From positions 1 through 7,764 of the forward strand of contig JAIXRD010000194.1 in NCBI GenBank assembly GCA_027485365.1: a stretch of 7,764 nt of DNA, given 5' to 3'. A model generated the notes under the pieces. That model saw only the letters and a program-made list of their open reading frames with translations. It was not told the DNA's origin and did no database searches. A program made the position numbers and the translations under genes. Positions 6,253-7,764 of the stretch are shown here, in pieces. The stretch comes from Cryomorphaceae bacterium. GTDB lineage: Bacteria; Bacteroidota; Bacteroidia; Flavobacteriales_D; Crocinitomicaceae. How positions within the stretch are numbered: the first letter of the stretch is position 1; every line of letters starts with the position of its first letter.

Positions 6253-7512
6253 ATGTTTTCACCTGGGAAAAAAAATTGGATCAAAAAATTCTTTTCGCTG
6301 GTACAGCAAGAAGAAATCAATCTAACCGCAAACTTTCATCAAACGGAAGATAATCACGAGGAATTACTTCGAGAACTTTGTGAACACACAGGCATCCTTT
6401 ACGGTGTTCCAAACAAGCAGTTGTATACTGAAACCTATGTAGGGTCAGCTACTCGAAACGAGAAGCTTCAAGTGCTCTTGTTTGAGTCCTTACTTTTCAT
6501 CGATCGACTTCAACAAAAAGAGTCATTTAATAAAGATCAATTTATCGCTCGAGTAATCAATTTTTATCAAATTAAAGCGCACGGTTTTGATAAAAAATGG
6601 CATCATCTCATTAGTAAGATGGAAGAGACAAACCATTTAGAATCTTTTTTATCGGATCGCATTAAAGTTCACAGCTCGTATAGCAAGAAAAACTTTTGGT
6701 TTAATCACTTGACCAATGGGTTTTTATACTTGGATTTAATTCAATTTTATCGATCTGGTGAAAAGGGAAAACCGAAAGATCAAGAACAATACAACGAATG
6801 GGTTGAAGCCATCTTAACCTTAATTACTTCTATTAATTTTATTCATCCTGAGGCCGAGAAATTTTTCGACCAAACCATGTTTAAGAACCTCACCCTATCA
6901 GCAGAGCTGCCTAACGAATCCATAAATAAAATAACAACAGGAGCCGAGCAGGATAAGAATCAGCGCAAAGCGATTGAAATTATCACGAGTGAACCCATGT
7001 TGGCCGTGTTTACCTTTCACTTTTTAGTGTTTCTGTATCATGAATATCCATCGGAACTCTTCACCGATGACTCCTTCTTGCATAAATTTGGTAAACTTAT
7101 CGGACTGAGTGAAGAACAAACGACGGAGGTGTTTTGGGAATGTAGAAAATCAATGAGTGAACATTCTTCTGAATTCTATCATTTAGTTACGGAATCTGAA
7201 TCAAAAATACTAACAACCCACCTGAGCAGAAAATACCACAGAATTTTAGGTAGAAACAAAGATCGATTAATTCAGGAGTTAAAGGAAAGCAAAGAATTAG
7301 TGTATTTGGTTAGGCAATCTACCGTGAGGGAATTAACTCCTGAGGAGAAGGAAAAAGTTAAAACGCAATCCATGGACCTCATGAAAAGTGTTCCAAGCAT
7401 TGGAATCTATTTACTTCCTGGCGGGGCCTTATGGTTACCCTTGGTGCTCAAACTGATTCCAGACTTGCTTCCGTCAGCCTTTAAAGAGAATGAAGTAGAG
7501 GAGAAAAAATAA
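6253..7512 (+). CDS. LETM1-related protein of the Bacteroidota biofilm-associated type
   Basis: The 419-residue protein has no signal peptide and is mostly helical and charged. Its C-terminal third carries the recognisable part: GRNKDRLIQELKESKELVYL (333-352), a charged turn ELTPEEKEKVKTQ (360-372), then PSIGIYLLPGGALWLPLVLK and LIPDLLPSAF to residue 410. The latter resembles the LPVAVKLFPNMLPSTF motif that ends the membrane segment of mitochondrial LETM1. The protein stops nine residues later, so it lacks the ribosome-binding-like domain that follows in LETM1. Residues about 245-295 (AVFTFHFLVFLYHEYP onward) form a helical stretch reminiscent of TerB-like folds, a weak resemblance. I recall proteins of this shape in Flavobacteriia named LETM1-related biofilm-associated protein; ion transport has not been shown from sequence here. 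The start is the ATG one base after the preceding stop (TAAGATG), which implies translational coupling with the secreted lamin-tail protein. Confidence 0.82.
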   Translation: MFSPGKKNWIKKFFSLVQQEEINLTANFHQTEDNHEELLRELCEHTGILYGVPNKQLYTETYVGSATRNEKLQVLLFESLLFIDRLQQKESFNKDQFIARVINFYQIKAHGFDKKWHHLISKMEETNHLESFLSDRIKVHSSYSKKNFWFNHLTNGFLYLDLIQFYRSGEKGKPKDQEQYNEWVEAILTLITSINFIHPEAEKFFDQTMFKNLTLSAELPNESINKITTGAEQDKNQRKAIEIITSEPMLAVFTFHFLVFLYHEYPSELFTDDSFLHKFGKLIGLSEEQTTEVFWECRKSMSEHSSEFYHLVTESESKILTTHLSRKYHRILGRNKDRLIQELKESKELVYLVRQSTVRELTPEEKEKVKTQSMDLMKSVPSIGIYLLPGGALWLPLVLKLIPDLLPSAFKENEVEEKK

Positions 7513-7550
7513 TTAGTCGGTTTTTGGCACTTCGTATTTCTTACTAAATC

Positions 7551-7608
7551 TACTTTTTCCACTTGCACTTCGATCCGCCGAGGCGGACTCAGTGTCCGTG
7601 GAAAAGTA
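7551..7608. repeat. Nested GC-rich palindrome in the 3' intergenic region
   Basis: The core TCCGCC-GA-GGCGGA (7574-7587) is a perfect 14-base palindrome. It is flanked by CACT (7566-7569) and AGTG (7591-7594) and, further out, by TACTTTTTCCAC (7551-7562) and GTGGAAAAGTA (7598-7608), complementary apart from one bulged T. It lies 38 nt after the LETM1-related stop. Neither strand has a run of U after the stem (both sides are A-rich), so it is not a standard intrinsic terminator, although it could still end or protect transcripts from either side. It may be a dispersed palindromic element of this genome; that cannot be judged from one copy. Confidence 0.6.
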
Positions 7609-7632
7609 AAAAAGTCGCTCATTTGAGAACAC

Positions 7633-7764
7633 TTAATGATGGAAGCTCACTTCAATATTGAAACGTCCGATTAAAGAAATCTTTCGTTTTTTCAAGGATT
7701 TACTACCCTGACGTAGTACAATATTCGTTAATTTCATCAAGAAACCTTTATGTATTGAAAATGA
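7633..7764 (-). CDS. Possible 3' end of an unidentified minus-strand gene, or a short basic ORF
   Basis: The minus strand is open from the right edge of the window (7764) to a TAA at 7633, giving 43 residues. An internal ATG at 7737 would give a 34-residue peptide, MKLTNIVLRQGSKSLKKRKI continuing to a C-terminal HH. It is basic and I recognise no family. A 44-codon open frame in AT-rich DNA can arise by chance, and no promoter box is visible. Support comes only from the convergent layout, with the palindrome sitting between its end and the LETM1-related stop. This is the only content I can suggest for 7609-7764. Confidence 0.25.
   Translation of the reverse strand, partial: SFSIHKGFLMKLTNIVLRQGSKSLKKRKISLIGRFNIEVSFHH

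Noticed and set aside
7407..7622. 71-codon minus-strand open frame overlapping the LETM1-related C-terminus and the palindrome
   Set aside because: It runs antisense to the best-conserved part of the LETM1-related gene and through the palindrome; no motif or promoter supports it.

Overview
The window looks like ordinary chromosome from a member of the Bacteroidota, probably the Flavobacteriales. The clues are a TonB-dependent receptor with an N-terminal carboxypeptidase-regulatory-like domain, a lamin-tail-domain secreted protein with a FlgD/CHU_C-like C-terminus, a LETM1-related protein of a type I know from this phylum, and promoter boxes that fit the Bacteroidota consensus (TTG, about 19 nt, TAnnTTTG). 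Base composition is moderately AT-rich throughout and no gene stands out as foreign. I see no tRNA, rRNA, CRISPR array, insertion sequence or phage gene.

Layout. On the minus strand, reading right to left: asd (3582 down to 2608), then a promoter lying across the end of asd, a TPP riboswitch (2580-2507), a structured leader (2492-2452), and a TonB-dependent receptor (2454 down to the left edge, where its last few residues are cut off). On the plus strand, diverging from asd across an 80-nt gap: a large secreted lamin-tail-domain protein (3663-6251), followed after a single base by a LETM1-related cytoplasmic/membrane-associated protein (6253-7512). The right end holds a GC-rich nested palindrome (7551-7608) and a weak minus-strand partial reading frame (7764-7633). 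There is no gene-free stretch longer than 300 bases. The largest gap within the annotated genes is the 153-nt riboswitch leader.

How it fits together. The clearest functional unit is promoter, TPP riboswitch and TonB receptor. It predicts an outer-membrane importer for thiamin or a thiamin phosphate that is shut down when TPP is plentiful. The aptamer's 5' P2 strand has a 9-bp complement in the loop of a hairpin just before the receptor start codon, and the start codon sits in a second small hairpin, so a switching mechanism can be proposed from sequence alone. asd (lysine/threonine/methionine and diaminopimelate branch) sits upstream in the same orientation but appears to be an independent housekeeping gene. 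The lamin-tail/LETM1 pair is almost certainly one transcript with coupled translation. Its biological role is unknown to me. The most novel elements are the riboswitch expression platform and this two-gene pair; nothing here amounts to a wholly new system.
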